Below, one piece after another: positions 24,120 through 35,314 of a stretch of 64,000 nt of DNA (position 1 is its first letter; each line of letters opens with the position of its first letter). The notes beneath the pieces are model-generated. The model worked only from the letters and a program-made list of their open reading frames with translations. It was not told where the DNA came from and did not search any database. This stretch comes from Thermothielavioides terrestris NRRL 8126 (lineage: Eukaryota > Ascomycota > Sordariomycetes > Sordariales > Chaetomiaceae): the NCBI RefSeq assembly GCF_000226115.1, contig NC_016459.1, positions 2,093,501 through 2,157,500 on the forward strand. The letters are read 5' to 3'. Both the position numbers and the translations under genes were made by a program.

Positions 24120-25581
24120 ATGAAGCCTGCAAAGCAGGCTCTGCTGCTTTGCAGCGCGGTATACGGTCTGATCTCGGCATCATCAATTAGCGACAGCCCG
24201 CAGCATCCTCTCGTCCATCGCCCGGACACGGAGGCAGCAGCTACAACAACAACAACTACACCCAGCAACGACGGCGATGCGCCTCCATACCGCGTACCGC
24301 TCCTCTCTCTCCACAGAGCCCTCGTCGACGTCCCCTCAATAAGTGGCTCCGAAGGCGCCGCCGCCCTTCTTCTCGAGAAGGTCCTCACAGACCTCAACTA
24401 CACGGTCGAGCTACAGCGCCTGCCGTCACCCTCCAGCGACAACAACCCCGACAGCCGAGAGCGGTACAACGTGCTTGCGTGGCCAGGCCGCGACGCCGAC
24501 CGCACCCTCGACGACCGCGTGCTCGTAACCTCGCACATCGACGTCGTGCCGCCGTACATCCCCTACGCGATCAACCACACCGCCATCCCGCCCCACGTCC
24601 CCTACAACTTCACCTCCATCCCCGCGACGACCCTCCTCTCGGGCCGGGGCACCGTCGACGCCAAAGCCAGCCTCGCCGCGCAAATAGTCGCCACCACCGC
24701 CCTGCTCGCGGCGGGGTCCATCCCCCGCAGCGCCGTCGTGCTTCTCTTCGTCGTCGGCGAGGAGACCTCAGGCGACGGGATGAAGCACTTCTCCGCCTCG
24801 CTAGCCAATTACACCGACCGCCACCCCAACCACCCCGATCACGACGACCCTGGTTCCCCCCGCCGCCCGCGCCTCCGCGCGGCCGTGTTCGGCGAGCCGA
24901 CCGAGAACCGGCTCGCGTGCGGACACAAGGGGATCCTGGGGGCGACGGTGCGCGCGCGGGGGCGGGCGGGCCACTCGGGGTACCCGGGGACGGGCAAGAG
25001 CGCGACGGCGGCGCTGGTGCGCGGGCTGGCGGCGCTGCTGGACGCGGACCTGGGCGCGAGCGCGCGCTTCGGCCGGACGACGGTCAACGTAGGCGTGCTG
25101 GCGGGCGGCGTGGCGGCCAACGTGATCGCCGAGGAGGCCAGCGCGCGGGTCGCGGTGAGGGTCGCGGTGGGGAATCGGACGGCCGGCGCCCGGGTCGTGG
25201 AGGGCCGGATGAGGGCCGTGCTGCGCGAGGCGGATGCCGAGGCGTTGGAGCTGGAGGTGCGCGGGGGGTATGGGCCGGTGGAGTGCGATTGTGACGTCGA
25301 GGGTGAGAGCTCAGTTCCAAGGGTTCAACATTGATTTGATGTGATGAGGAGGGGGGCTGTGGCAGCCGCTAACTTCGTTGGTGACAGGTTTCGAGACCAT
25401 GGTTGCCAACTACGGGACGGACGTGCCGAATCTCGAGGGCGAGCAGGTCAACTACCTGTACGGGCCAGGCAGCATTCTGGTGGCGCACGGCGAGGACGAG
25501 GGGCTGCTGGTGCGGGATCTGGAGGAGGCGGTGGAGGGATACAAGCGGTTAATCACGCATGCTGTGAACGCGTCATCGTGA
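24120..25581 (+). CDS. Secreted M20-family metallopeptidase (carboxypeptidase-like)
   Basis: Two exons (24120-25302, 25388-25581), 458 aa. M20 enzymes are di-zinc exopeptidases or amidohydrolases. A signal peptide is visible at residues 1-20 ([18 protein letters not shown]). The zinc ligands and catalytic residues are recognisable in order: [34 protein letters not shown] and the late histidine in ILVAHGEDE on exon 2. A dimerisation-domain insert follows [11 protein letters not shown]. Several N-glycosylation sequons (NYT, NHT, NFT) fit secretion. It resembles fungal secreted carboxypeptidase-S/ArgE-like proteins; the substrate is unknown. Its 3' end faces CDC43, with about 100 bp between stop codons. 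Confidence 0.92.
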
Positions 25582-25683
25582 CGACGAGATACTCCTGCTT
25601 GATTTGCAGCATGCTTTATTACAGCGCATGCAACCGCTGCGGTGGGACACACTGGCGTCGGCCCCTTCCAGGCCCACGTCGAC

Positions 25684-27314
25684 CTAGCCGCCGGCCTCAA
25701 TCAACCAAGCCGGCTTTGCGCCCCTCATGGCAATTCCCATCTCCACGGCCCGGCCTCCGAGCTTTGCCCCCTCCTCCCTGGCGCTCTCAACCAACGCCGC
25801 CCGCGCCAGCTCGATAATCTTCACCGTGCCCACCGGCACGGCCAGCGCGCCGTCCAACCTGTTCAGCCCGGGCTCCCCCATCACGGCCAGCACGGCCAGG
25901 CCGAAGCAGCCGTGGTACACGTCGGGCGGGTCGCCCGGGTGCTTGCCGAAGCCGCCGACGCGGTGGGCCATCTTGTCGAGCAGGAAGCGCCGCAACGCGG
26001 GCCAGTCGAGCAGGTCGCCCCGGCCCAGGTTGGCCAGCGCCGCGCCGACCCACCAGGTGTAGCACGAGTCGGCGACTTTGTTGCAGCGGCCGTTGCAGGC
26101 GACATGCCGCAGGTTGTGGGACAGCGAAAGGTCGGAGAGGCGGGCCGGGAGAAGGAAGTTGGCTTCTTCTTCTTCTTCTCCCTCTTCGATGTTGTTGTTG
26201 TCCGTGTTGTCGCTATTGTAGTTGGGTTCGAGGTAGGCAAACTGGCGTGAGACGAGCCAGTGGATCAGCCCTGGCATGTCGCGGATGCCGGAGTGGAGCG
26301 TCTGGCTGGGGTGGGAGGCCGTGCTGTTTTCGAGGGGCCGGTCGAGCAGAGAGAGGGCGGCGATCGCGCAGTAGGCGTAGCCGGCTGGTCGAGTGAGTGA
26401 AATGCGACCATGATGAGCGGGGAGATGTGGTGCTGCTACTTACCGTGTGGCTCCTCTTGCGAGCTGCCCGCGAAGCCGCCGTCATAGGTCTGGCGCATTC
26501 AGTCAGCATAACTATAGGAAACAAGGGAAGATCAGCACCAGGTCTGCTACGAAGGGGGCCGTACCTGACTATTCAGAATATAGTTTGCCAGCCCCCGGGT
26601 ATCAATGTCCTCCACCCACCCCGGCTCGCCCTCCTTCACATCCCCCCTCAACATCCAACGGATCGCTGCGGCAAGGTAGCAATACCGCATATCGTACCCG
26701 CCACCAATGAACCAGCCATGCCCCGGCAGCAGCTTCACCACCTCGCCGAAGCTCCCGTCCGCGCGCTGCAGCCGCCGCAGCCAGCGCAGCGTCTGCACCC
26801 GGTCCATGCCGCGGAAAGCCCCAGCCGGGTCGTCCTCGTCGGCCAGCAGCGCGAGCAGCTGCAGCGCGAACATCGTCGCCGGTAGGTTGGCCAGCCCCGC
26901 CCCCTCCGCCTCCCGCGCGCCCGTCTCGCGCTCCCACTGCTCGTACGGGGCCTGGAGGGGGAAGACGAGCGACGAGGTGCCGGCGAAGCCGCCGCCGGGC
27001 TGTTGGTGCGAGAGGACCCAGCCGCGCAGCCGTCTGCGATCTTCGGGGGGGATCAGTGGTGGCTTTCGCTGGGAAGCGGACTGCTGTTCTTGCTGCTGTT
27101 GTTGTTGCTGCTGTTCACCCCCCATCGGGCTGGCTGCGGCGGGTGGGGGCGTGAGGATGGAGATGGCGTTGATGATGAAGTAGGCCAGCGCCATGCGGTT
27201 GCCCTCGTTGGACAGGTAGTGCCGGGGCAGCGGCGACTGCAGACACATCTTCCAGTATCGCAGGTGGCGCTCGTGGTCGAGCACTGGCTCGGGCTGGTCT
27301 GGTGCCTCTGCCAT
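25684..27314 (-). CDS. CDC43: Geranylgeranyltransferase type I beta subunit
   Basis: Three exons (26565-27314, 26444-26489, 25684-26384), 498 aa. With the shared alpha subunit RAM2 it attaches geranylgeranyl to CaaX proteins such as Rho1 and Cdc42. N-terminal HLRYWKMCLQSPLPRHY is typical. Prenyltransferase alpha-alpha barrel repeats carry QxxGGF motifs (QQPGGGFAG, YDGGFAG) and GYAYCAIAALSLL. Zinc ligands are the Asp and Cys in KVADSCYTWWVGA and the His in VYHGCFGLAVL. It is longer than yeast Cdc43 because of a Gln-rich insert (about nine Gln) and an Asn/Glu-rich acidic insert. The start is the first ATG; the frame is open upstream without a Met. Confidence 0.95.
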
Positions 27315-28123
27315 GGTGCCCGAGGGTTGGGGTTGGAGGGGGCTCTTCCTTCCGGCCGTCGTCGTCGTCTTCGTCGTCGATGCTGTTATTGTGGGCAATG
27401 CATGGTTTTGATCTCCCTTCAGATCCTACGGGAAATAAATAAAACAGATTGTTAACCGGTTTTTCAGCATGCTGCCCCCCGGAGGCAGCAAGTCGTGAAT
27501 GGCGTTGAATGAGAGGCTGAGGAACCCCGCTACCTGTGCGGATATGCCACCATTATCCTCAGCGTCGACAGGGGTAGCTACAGCCACAGTAGTTAACTAC
27601 CCCGCGGTGGCTCTCAAAACACCAAGCACGACTTGTGGCTGGTGGGCTGAGTGGGTCATTTATGCGCATGGAGCCAATCAGATGCCCTAGTCTAGTTATC
27701 GCAAGATAAGGCACATCAGCCTGTTTCCCCTTCCGTTCTGTCAATCCGTGGCACAATCCAAGCCAACCAAGCCAAAGAAGCGCGTCGTCCGCCTCGTGGA
27801 GGCGGCCACAAACGGACGGGCCCAACGAGGACGGGGAGCAAACCTAGAACCACGAACGAGCTGACATAACCGTCACGAGGATAACTGCAGATACCAGCGC
27901 TCTGCTGCGCCCACATGCGCTGCGCCTACCCGAGTCACCCCCTACCTCTCGACGCAGTATTCCGTACACAGCAGCAGAGCTCGTGCGACTTGCACCACCC
28001 AGGCACCCAGGCTCCCTGCCGCATGGCGCTGGTCTCCCGGCCCAACAGTCCATAAATCATCGAACGCGCGCCATCTCTGATGTCCAATCTTGACAATTCC
28101 ATCCTCACCGAACCTCTCTCATC
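27315..28123. promoter_or_regulatory. Divergent promoter CDC43 / ILM1
   Basis: 809 bp between two divergent starts. A pyrimidine-rich stretch precedes ILM1. No ORF of note and no certain binding site. Confidence 0.45.
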
Positions 28124-28883
28124 ATGGCACTCATCTCGGCACGAACCATACTCACATCGCTCTGCCTTTTCCACATCACCCTGGGCTTCTTCTTCTTCAC
28201 CAACCCAGGCACAGTGGCCGATCAAGCAGTGGTCTACCTGCTAGGCGAATCCATGGGCCTGGTACGTTACTGAAGCTTCCTCCCCATCCTTACCCTCCCT
28301 TCTTAACTCAAAACTCCCACTAACCAAACACCCCCCCTCCCCTCTCGCCCTCCAGCCGCACTCACGCGCCTTCGAAACACCCTCGCCCGCGCTCGCCTTC
28401 CTCGCCGTCGTCCTCGCCACCTCGGGCATCAGCGACCTCGCGACGCTCTCCCTGCCAGACGACATCTGCCTGGTGCACTACTGGGGCATGCAGGCGCCGC
28501 TGCGGCTGACGCTGTCGCTCGGCCTGGCGCTCTACTCCTTCTTCTTCAGCGCGTCCTCGCCGCTCGCCTTCCTCCTCGCCGGCCGCAACGGCGACCCCAA
28601 CAACCATGCCGCTTTCCCCTCCTCGTCCTCGTCGTCCTCGTCCTCGTCCTCGTCGTCGTCGTCGCCGGGGCGCTGGTTCGCCCACCCTTCCGTGGTCGGG
28701 AGCAGTGGTGATGCCGGCGGCGGCGGCGCGGCGCTCCAGAACCGGCTGTTCTTCACCTTCGTCTTTGTCGAGACCATGAGCTGGTTCTGGGTCTGGGTGA
28801 CGCTGCAGGAGGAGCGGCGCGAGGTGCTGGCGCGCAAGGCGAGGCGGCGGAGTAGCAGCTCCGGATACCCGGTGGGGCGTTGA
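28124..28883 (+). CDS. ILM1: Ilm1-family membrane protein
   Basis: Two exons (28124-28261, 28356-28883), 221 aa. The yeast homolog was found through increased loss of mitochondrial DNA and sits in the ER; its molecular role is not settled. Four hydrophobic segments are visible: N-terminal LCLFHITLGFFFF, then LAFLAVVLA, LTLSLGLALYSFFF and LFFTFVFVETMSWFWVWV. The family-style block GESMGLPHSRAFETPSPALA spans the splice junction. A run of about 15 serines (28618-28665) lies in the loop between the last two segments. The C-terminus is basic (RKARRRSSSS). Confidence 0.88.
28618..28665 (+). repeat. (TCG/TCC)n trinucleotide repeat, poly-Ser
   Basis: Mixed TCC and TCG triplets encode a serine run in ILM1. 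The imperfect triplets suggest moderate length variability. Confidence 0.8.
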
Positions 28884-29234
28884 AGGCAGGCGATATTCAT
28901 TTTTTTTTTTTTTTTTTCTTCGTTTGGTGACCCATATCGTGGTCAAGAGTTGCGATATAAACTATCTCTGAGGCGAGCATTGAACTGTGGTCTTGATTTT
29001 CTCTTGAGTGCATGCTTGGCTTAGGACATGATGACAACTCAGCATACATAGCGAGCGATGGTGCCAGGGAGCATGGGTAGGGGCATAGGCATATGAGAGG
29101 GGACAGCTTGGAGAAGCCACCGTTGCATGTATTGACTTCCTAGATGGGTGCCAACTAACTTCATACCTTGAATTCTGCCCCTCCACATACACCCCCTTGC
29201 CAACTGCAGCCATTTCCGAGTCTCCCACCATGAA
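28884..29234. other. Convergent 3' flanks of ILM1 and MDM20
   Basis: 351 bp between stop codons of convergent genes. A T-run of about 18 (28901-28918) follows ILM1. Confidence 0.5.
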
Positions 29235-32200
29235 CTACTCCATCCTGACCATCCCCCACCCCTTCACCACCTCGCGCCAGCTCTCCACGACCCGGCCAGC
29301 CCACTCCTCCGCCGCCGCCCTGCCGCCAACAACCTCCTCAATCAACCTCGCGATCTCCCCGCGGTATCCACCCACCACCACCTCCTCCCCCTCCCCTCCC
29401 TTCCCCCGTCCGCCCTCATCGTCACCCTCCGAGAGAGGCAACGCCACGTCCAGCAGCCGATCCAACCACCCGGGCTCACCGAGCGCCTCCTTCAGCCGGA
29501 TCACGACGGCCTTGGCCTCGGCCAGGGCGCGCGCGGCGGCCTCGTGCAGCGCCTTCATCTCGGCCAGGGCGTCGCGGTGCAGGCCGGACCGGCCGCTGCG
29601 GTCGCGCGCGAGCTCCCGGTCGTGGACGGCCAGCGCGAAGGCCGCGCTGTGCTTGATCGCCAACGCCGTGTCGCGCACCGCGGCGAGGGTGGGCAGCTCC
29701 GTCAGCGTCGTGCACGCTGTTGGCAGCTGGGGGCTGCGAGTTGTCGGGGTGGTGGCGGTGGTTGCGGCACCGGTGGTGCCGTTGGTGGTCGGGGATGGGG
29801 GCGAGGGCGGGGAAATGCTTGTGCGGAGGGTGGTGAGGGCGGTCTTGATAGAGGAGCTGAGCAGCGAGAGGGTCTTGGGCACGGGTTCGGAGCGCGGGGT
29901 GGAGAGGGCGATGAGGAGCGCGGCGGAGAGGAGGGAGAGGACGGTGTAGTAGGTTGTCTCGGGCGCCGTGAGGCGCGACGCGGTGGACGGTTGGTGCAGA
30001 AAGTCGGTCAGCGAGTTGCTCAGACGCGAGAGCGTCTCGAGCGCGTAGTCGCGGTCGCGCAGGGCGACCTCGTTTGTTTTGGAGGAGGGTTTGTAGTCCT
30101 TGGGAGGCTTGTACAACAGGAGATCGAGGTACTGTTCCGACAGGAAGGCGAGGTGCGAACGCTCGTTCTGCGGCGGGTCAGGAATCTTGAACTGGGTGTG
30201 ACTGAGCGGGGATGTAGAAAACCTACCGAAAGCCCCGGGCCGCGGCTGAGGAACTCGTGCATCGCGGGGCCGTGGAAGCTCTCGAGGTTGGGGAAGGGCC
30301 CGTGGTCAGTTTTGTCGACCAGGGTCGTGTCGTCATCGATGTTTTCTGAGGCTGGTTGTCAGCCGGTACATACACAGAGCTGGAAAAGGATATGGTGCAG
30401 CGAGAACTCACCAGTAAGCGGGTGCTCCTCGATTTCACAGTCAATCTTCCCGCCGTAGCACCTGATCGCCCGCCGCTCTTCTACCAGCGTCATCATCAGC
30501 GTGCAACTCCTGCGAAGGTTGCCGTCGAACTCGGTCATGTCCAGAATGCTGGTGTAGCTGCCTGCCCAAAAGGCATCCCAGATGCGCACCGGCGATTTCT
30601 CGCGCAGGCTCTGGTTGTAGAAACTGCGTAATGGCTCCATCAAGCCACGATTCCCCTGAAACAGGCCGGGAGCAAGTGCAGATATTCTGTCGAAGAACAG
30701 GGGGCTGAGGGCATCCTGGATTGTCCTCTTGACGTCGAGCGGGATCCAGAGCTGGTACGCGTACGAGGCACAGCCGAGGAGCAGGTACAGCTTAACAAGT
30801 AACAGGCGCAATTCGGTGTCGCCCGGCGTCTCCTTCAGTTGGGCGTCGAGAAGGAGCACGGCTTGCAAAAACAGGCCTGGGTCAACATCCTGCCACAGCG
30901 ACCGGGTCACGTCCGATGTCCGCGGCCGCAGCCCTGACAGCTTGAGGAGAGCTGCGCCCATGACGAGCGCCAAATCCAGCCTGGGATCTTTATCCAAGCG
31001 GGGGATGGCCGCCAAAAGCTCCTTCTCGCCAGTTATTCGCTCATATGCAGTTGCTGCGTCGAGTATAAGTTTCCTGAGGCAGCACTCGCACGGAAGAGAG
31101 GCCGGGCTGCTGCAGAGCCGGCACTGGAACGGCTTATCCTGCGGTTGACCCTCGACAACCGAGGGCTGGGGGGTGAGTGTTTGCGGGCATGTGGAGAGAA
31201 GATAGCGGAGTTTGCATGACAAGGCCTCGAGCACGATCTTGCGTGTCTTGTTGGCATCCTGGACACTTTGGTCAGCAGAAAGCAGTCTAGGCAAGCGAAT
31301 GCAAAGACATACCTCGTCTAGTATTCGAGGCACCACGCTTTCCATCAGAGCCTTGACTTCCTCGAAGCTCAGTTCGGCCACGTAGCCCTTGATGTCGTCG
31401 AATGCGGACAGCCTCTCGAAGTACTGATCCAGAAACAGCCCTATCTGGATGACCCTAGCGGACAAGCGCTCGTTTTCGCGGGTCGGGTTGACGGCCGTCG
31501 CAGGCAGGCGGAAAGTAGTCTCGAGGAGCGCCAAGCTAAGATTCTTCTTGTACATCTCGCTTGCCTTGTCTTTGATCTCGATGTACCGCTTTAGGATGTT
31601 TTGGACCTCGGCGAGCGAACTGAGGCAGAACCTGTAAACATTGCAAAGATCCGGAATGTTGCGGAAGGGGGCTTCCTTACCCGTCTGGATCGGCCGTTTT
31701 GCTGGCGGCCGTCGCGAACTTTCTCCATGTCTGCAGGTCGCATACGAAGAAGGGAGAGGTAGCCCCTTCGAGACCGAGGACCAAAGCTTCGCGGCAGAGC
31801 TTGTAGATTAGGTCCCACTCGCCCCAGGATTCGAGCGCGTCTAAGCCTTCGCAAAATAGCAGCTTGCGGCCCTCCTTGAGCTGGCTGATGGCGCCCAACT
31901 TGGGGCTTTGCAGCCGAGAGATGAACTCCTCCTTGGTTCCATGGCTGCGCAGCACACGGTAATAGAGGCAGATCTCTTCTTCGGTCAACAAGCCCCTGTC
32001 AGTGGGTTCCAGTTTCGCGGACTTGAGGAGCAGGTCAGGTCAGCAGGACTTCGGCACTCCAGGAATGACGGTCGACTTACGCTCTCGGTCAGGTCAGCAG
32101 CTCGCTCGAGCTGCCGAACGGCGAGAAGGCTGTACACCTTGCGAGACGCATCAGTGCACTGGGGGCTGACCTGTCCATGTCAGTCTCGAGCAGGCCACGC

Positions 32201-32929
32201 GGTCAGAGAGGGAGACACACTGAAAGCAGGAAGGTGAGCGTGATGTTCCAGAACATGTACCGGCGGTCCGCCGTGTTGGCGTGGGTCTTGTCCAAGGTGG
32301 TCGCGATCTGGCGGGAACAAGTCACGTTAGGGATGAGTGCCACGCCGGGGACAAGAGTTTTGGGGGCAACGGACCTGTTGCGCGCTCACGAGATCCCATT
32401 TCTCCAAACAGGCTTGGAGGCACTGCAGGGCCAGGGGGCTGCTGGGGTTGGCCTTGGCCCAGCGGGCCCTCAGGGGTCCCAGGGTGTCGGCATACTCGAC
32501 ATCATAGTTGAACAAGTCGCGGCATGCCCACTCGTACAGCTCGATGATGTCGATGTCGGGTGTTTTCTTGTTCTTGACGAGCTCGTCGACGGCGGCCAGG
32601 ACGGCACACTTTTCGGCGGTGCCGTCCAGCTGCGACTCAGCACAGATTTTGACAGCCTGATGAACGAGACGGATGCGTGAGTACCAGGCTGCTTGCTCAC
32701 TTCATCGTCACATGCATGGGCGGACATGACACGGCACATCATGAATAAGGTGTGAGATGTGTGACGAACGGTTGGTGAGACACACCTCATAGTAGGGATC
32801 CTTCGTGGCCGCTGCGCGCTTGGCGGCGAGACGGATGACCGTGTTCCAGTTCCCGTCGCTGAAGGCCGTCTGCAACTGTACGTCGACGCTGCCGCGCAGG
32901 GCAGGGCGGCCATACCTGTATGCAGACAT
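29235..32929 (-). CDS. MDM20: NatB N-terminal acetyltransferase auxiliary subunit (NAA25/Mdm20)
   Basis: Nine exons: 32786-32929, 32375-32656, 32221-32307, 32081-32170, 31681-32021, 31313-31631, 30412-31258, 30227-30345 and 29235-30191; 1061 aa. It anchors the NatB catalytic subunit to ribosomes for acetylation of Met-Asp/Glu/Asn/Gln N-termini, including actin and tropomyosin. The start MSAYRYGRPALRGSVDVQL, then LQTAFSDGNWNTVIRLAAKRA, and the TPR-like helices through KWDLVSAQQIATTLDK and RRYMFWNITLTFLL are typical. The Cys-rich segment FQCRLCSSPASLPCECCLRKL is also visible. Intron 31259-31312 is 54 bp with no in-frame stop, so plain ORF reading hides it; a TGCTGAC branch site supports it. The C-terminal 320 residues (one exon) are Thr/Ala-rich and helical. 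Confidence 0.94.
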
Positions 32930-33626
32930 GGCAGATAGCGGGATTTGCGACTCTTGTGCAAGGCACCAAAAAAGCACGGATTAAGGTTCGCTGTGCCCAA
33001 CGTGGGGGAGGGGCAATTTGGCGGGATAGCGCGCTGCAAACGGCCGCGAGCAATCCGGACACACACACCCTGGCCCTCGACTCCCTCGCGGCCGGGTTGA
33101 CGATCGATCTTGCTTCGGCTATCAGTGCCAACGCCTGCCCTCCAACGTAGAGAAGGCCAGAAGAGCTAGTTCGTAAGTTGCGAAGGAGATCGAACAGTCA
33201 TGTCGACGAGCCTCGGTGGGTGGCCGCAACCAGGTCCCATTTTGGCGGGGTGATTGCTGAGCTTGGTCCGTGCTCCACCAGTTTGGGCCCCACCTAGGGT
33301 CACCACCTATCCGCCAGCAGCAGATCCGCGGGGGAGAGATTCGCGTCTTGCTCTTCGCGAGACGAGTTCCAACTCCAACAGTGTTGCTCCTCCGAGTCGA
33401 CAAATCGTGGTGCATGATCCAGCTTCCCATGGTCTAGCTCCCACTCGACCTCCAAACGCCCACCATCGGCCCGGTCGGTGCCGCAAGTAGCCTCCGATTC
33501 GAATCATCCGCACAATTGCATGTAATCATACACCGCCAGTCCCCCACCAAGTAACCCCATGCTGGCTTGTGAATGCCGTCTCGGACCGACTCGTCGACCT
33601 GGAGTGACGTATCTCAACGGGCGCCA
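32930..33626. other. MDM20 promoter / COX23 3' flank
   Basis: 697 bp. Short frames only; nothing recognised. Confidence 0.5.
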
Positions 33627-34092
33627 TCATCGCTTCTCCATCTTCCGCTTCTCGATCTGTCCGCATGGTGGCTTCGAGTCAGCGGTCGCCGTTCGATGGA
33701 GGAGGGGCAAACAGGTGTCGTCGCATGCGTACCCATGACTTCTTGCAGTCCCTATACGCCCTGTGAAACAGCCCCGTCAGCGAACACATATTCCGATCCG
33801 GTGGTTCTCCGCCAGGCCGCCGGCACTGACTGAAAGTAATCTGTGCACATTGTCCGGTCGCCCCCATTGCGGTTCAAACACCGAATGCTCCGCGCGGCTG
33901 CTTCTTGGCATGGGTCGAAGAATTCGCTGCGGTCCTTGCTGTTGTGATGTGGGCCAAAAGCTCGAACATTAGCAGCAAGCCGGCATCGAGCGCATTGGGG
34001 AAGGGGGGAGCAGAGCGGACACACGATTCAAACTTTTGTTTTGTCTCCCGGTTCCAGGGCTCCGTTTCGTTGATTGCTGTCGACGCCATCAT
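33627..34092 (-). CDS. COX23: Mitochondrial IMS twin-CX9C protein Cox23
   Basis: Four tiny exons (34025-34092, 33831-33938, 33733-33760, 33627-33656), total 234 nt, 77 aa. Cox23 is an intermembrane-space protein needed for cytochrome c oxidase assembly and imported by the Mia40/Erv1 relay. The joined protein reads WNRETKQKFESKDRSEFFDP, then the first CX9C (CQEAAARSIRC), LNRNGGDRTM, and the second CX9C (CTDYFQAYRDC), ending KKSWIEKRKMEKR. The second CX9C is split by an intron (donor GTCAGT, acceptor TTTCACAG). All four exons keep phase and have GT-AG ends. Two adjacent ATGs could both start translation. The length agrees with the core of the family, and no exon is long enough to be seen by ORF scanning. 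Confidence 0.9.
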
Positions 34093-35314
34093 CGCAGCCT
34101 CGCTTACCTAGGCTGGCAGATTCGTCGTTTGTTAGCGATGTTGAAGACGCGAGCCACCTAGCCCCAGAACAGCTGGCGTCGGGATTTGCGACGTCGGATG
34201 TCTTAGCGCTGACCCGCATGCGGCTGGCATGGGACAGCCTTATCGCACGGGCCAACACGCCCCAGGGGATTCCTGGAATACCCGCCTGGCAACGCCTTGG
34301 GTCAGCCCCTGAACGGTGTCAATAAGGGGGCGGGAACTCAACGATCTGTTGCCACAAAGACCCAATGAATCTGTCCATACATCCCAATTCCTCCAAACTC
34401 ACCCAAGAATGTTGACAGAGTAAACGTTCAGCTAGATCCATTTACCAGTTCACCCAACTGTGAGCCCGTCAAAGGAGAGAAGGGAAGCCGCATTACGGAG
34501 TTGCATAATGGTAGTCACCCCTGAAAGAGCCATCTGTGAACCTGTCGTTGAGCAGCTCTCTTCGCACATTGAGAGAGGAGACTGCTGCCTTCAATATGGA
34601 ATTCCTGGGTTGCGTCAAGCGAGTCGATTACAGGATTATGCAGACAACCTGGCGCCTCAATGACAATTGTGAGCCGGAGCATCCAAGCGTGAATGTGCGA
34701 CCCCCGGCCTGGCCCCGGCCCCCGGTCCGGCCCCGCCCCGGTCCGGCCCCGCCCCGGTCCGGCCCCGGTCCAACCTCCCGCCTCCGCCAGTCCGACAGCA
34801 TCGGCGCTGGAACCGTGATTGGCCGGTGCTGGCTCCGGGCCGGCGACGGCCGACTATTTTTCTTTTGCTGCCTGCTTCCTATTATTCCTCTGGAATCCTG
34901 GCCCTCCTTTCTCTCGCTTCTTCCACCCATTCTTCCTCCCAGACCAATTTCTTCCATACCACCTCGGGCGGAGCACCATCTGCTGATCTCCTCTCTTACC
35001 GCCGCTGGCCTTTTCTTCTTATCTCAAAGGAAGAAGACAAGAAGATTGAAATCTCTGCAACCTTTGTCGCCTGTTTCGACAGCTCGGAGCAGTCGAAGCG
35101 CGTTGAAACTCGTCTAGTCGGTCGACAATTAAGGTATGGCACCACCTATGGCACCGACTGGTTGCTATTACCAAGCGACCAGTTGGGTTCTGCTGCTCGA
35201 TGTCGGCGAAGTTGCGACTAACCAGGCTTCCGGTCCAGAGTTCCATTCTCAGCCATGCCGAGGTGCTATCGCCGCTCGCGACGAGCCCAGTCGGAGCACA
35301 AAGGGAACGCGACT
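34093..35314. other. Intergenic region upstream of the heptad-repeat gene
   Basis: 1.2 kb between divergent genes. It contains a GC-rich minisatellite (34724-34774) and a long CT-rich stretch (about 34855-34960) typical of fungal 5' regions. AAG/GTATGG near 35131-35138 could be a 5' UTR donor, but this is speculative. Confidence 0.5.
34724..34774. repeat. 16-bp GC minisatellite
   Basis: The unit GGTCCGGCCCCGCCCC occurs twice exactly (34724-34739, 34740-34755). An 11-bp truncated copy follows (34756-34766), and a further GGTCC starts at 34767. Related CCCCGG motifs extend left to about 34701. Confidence 0.85.

Noticed and set aside
33395..33515. Possible tRNA (GATTCGAATC resembling a B box, TGGTCTAG resembling an A box)
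   Set aside because: The flanks do not pair into an acceptor or T stem, and the A-box match breaks down after TGGTCTAG.
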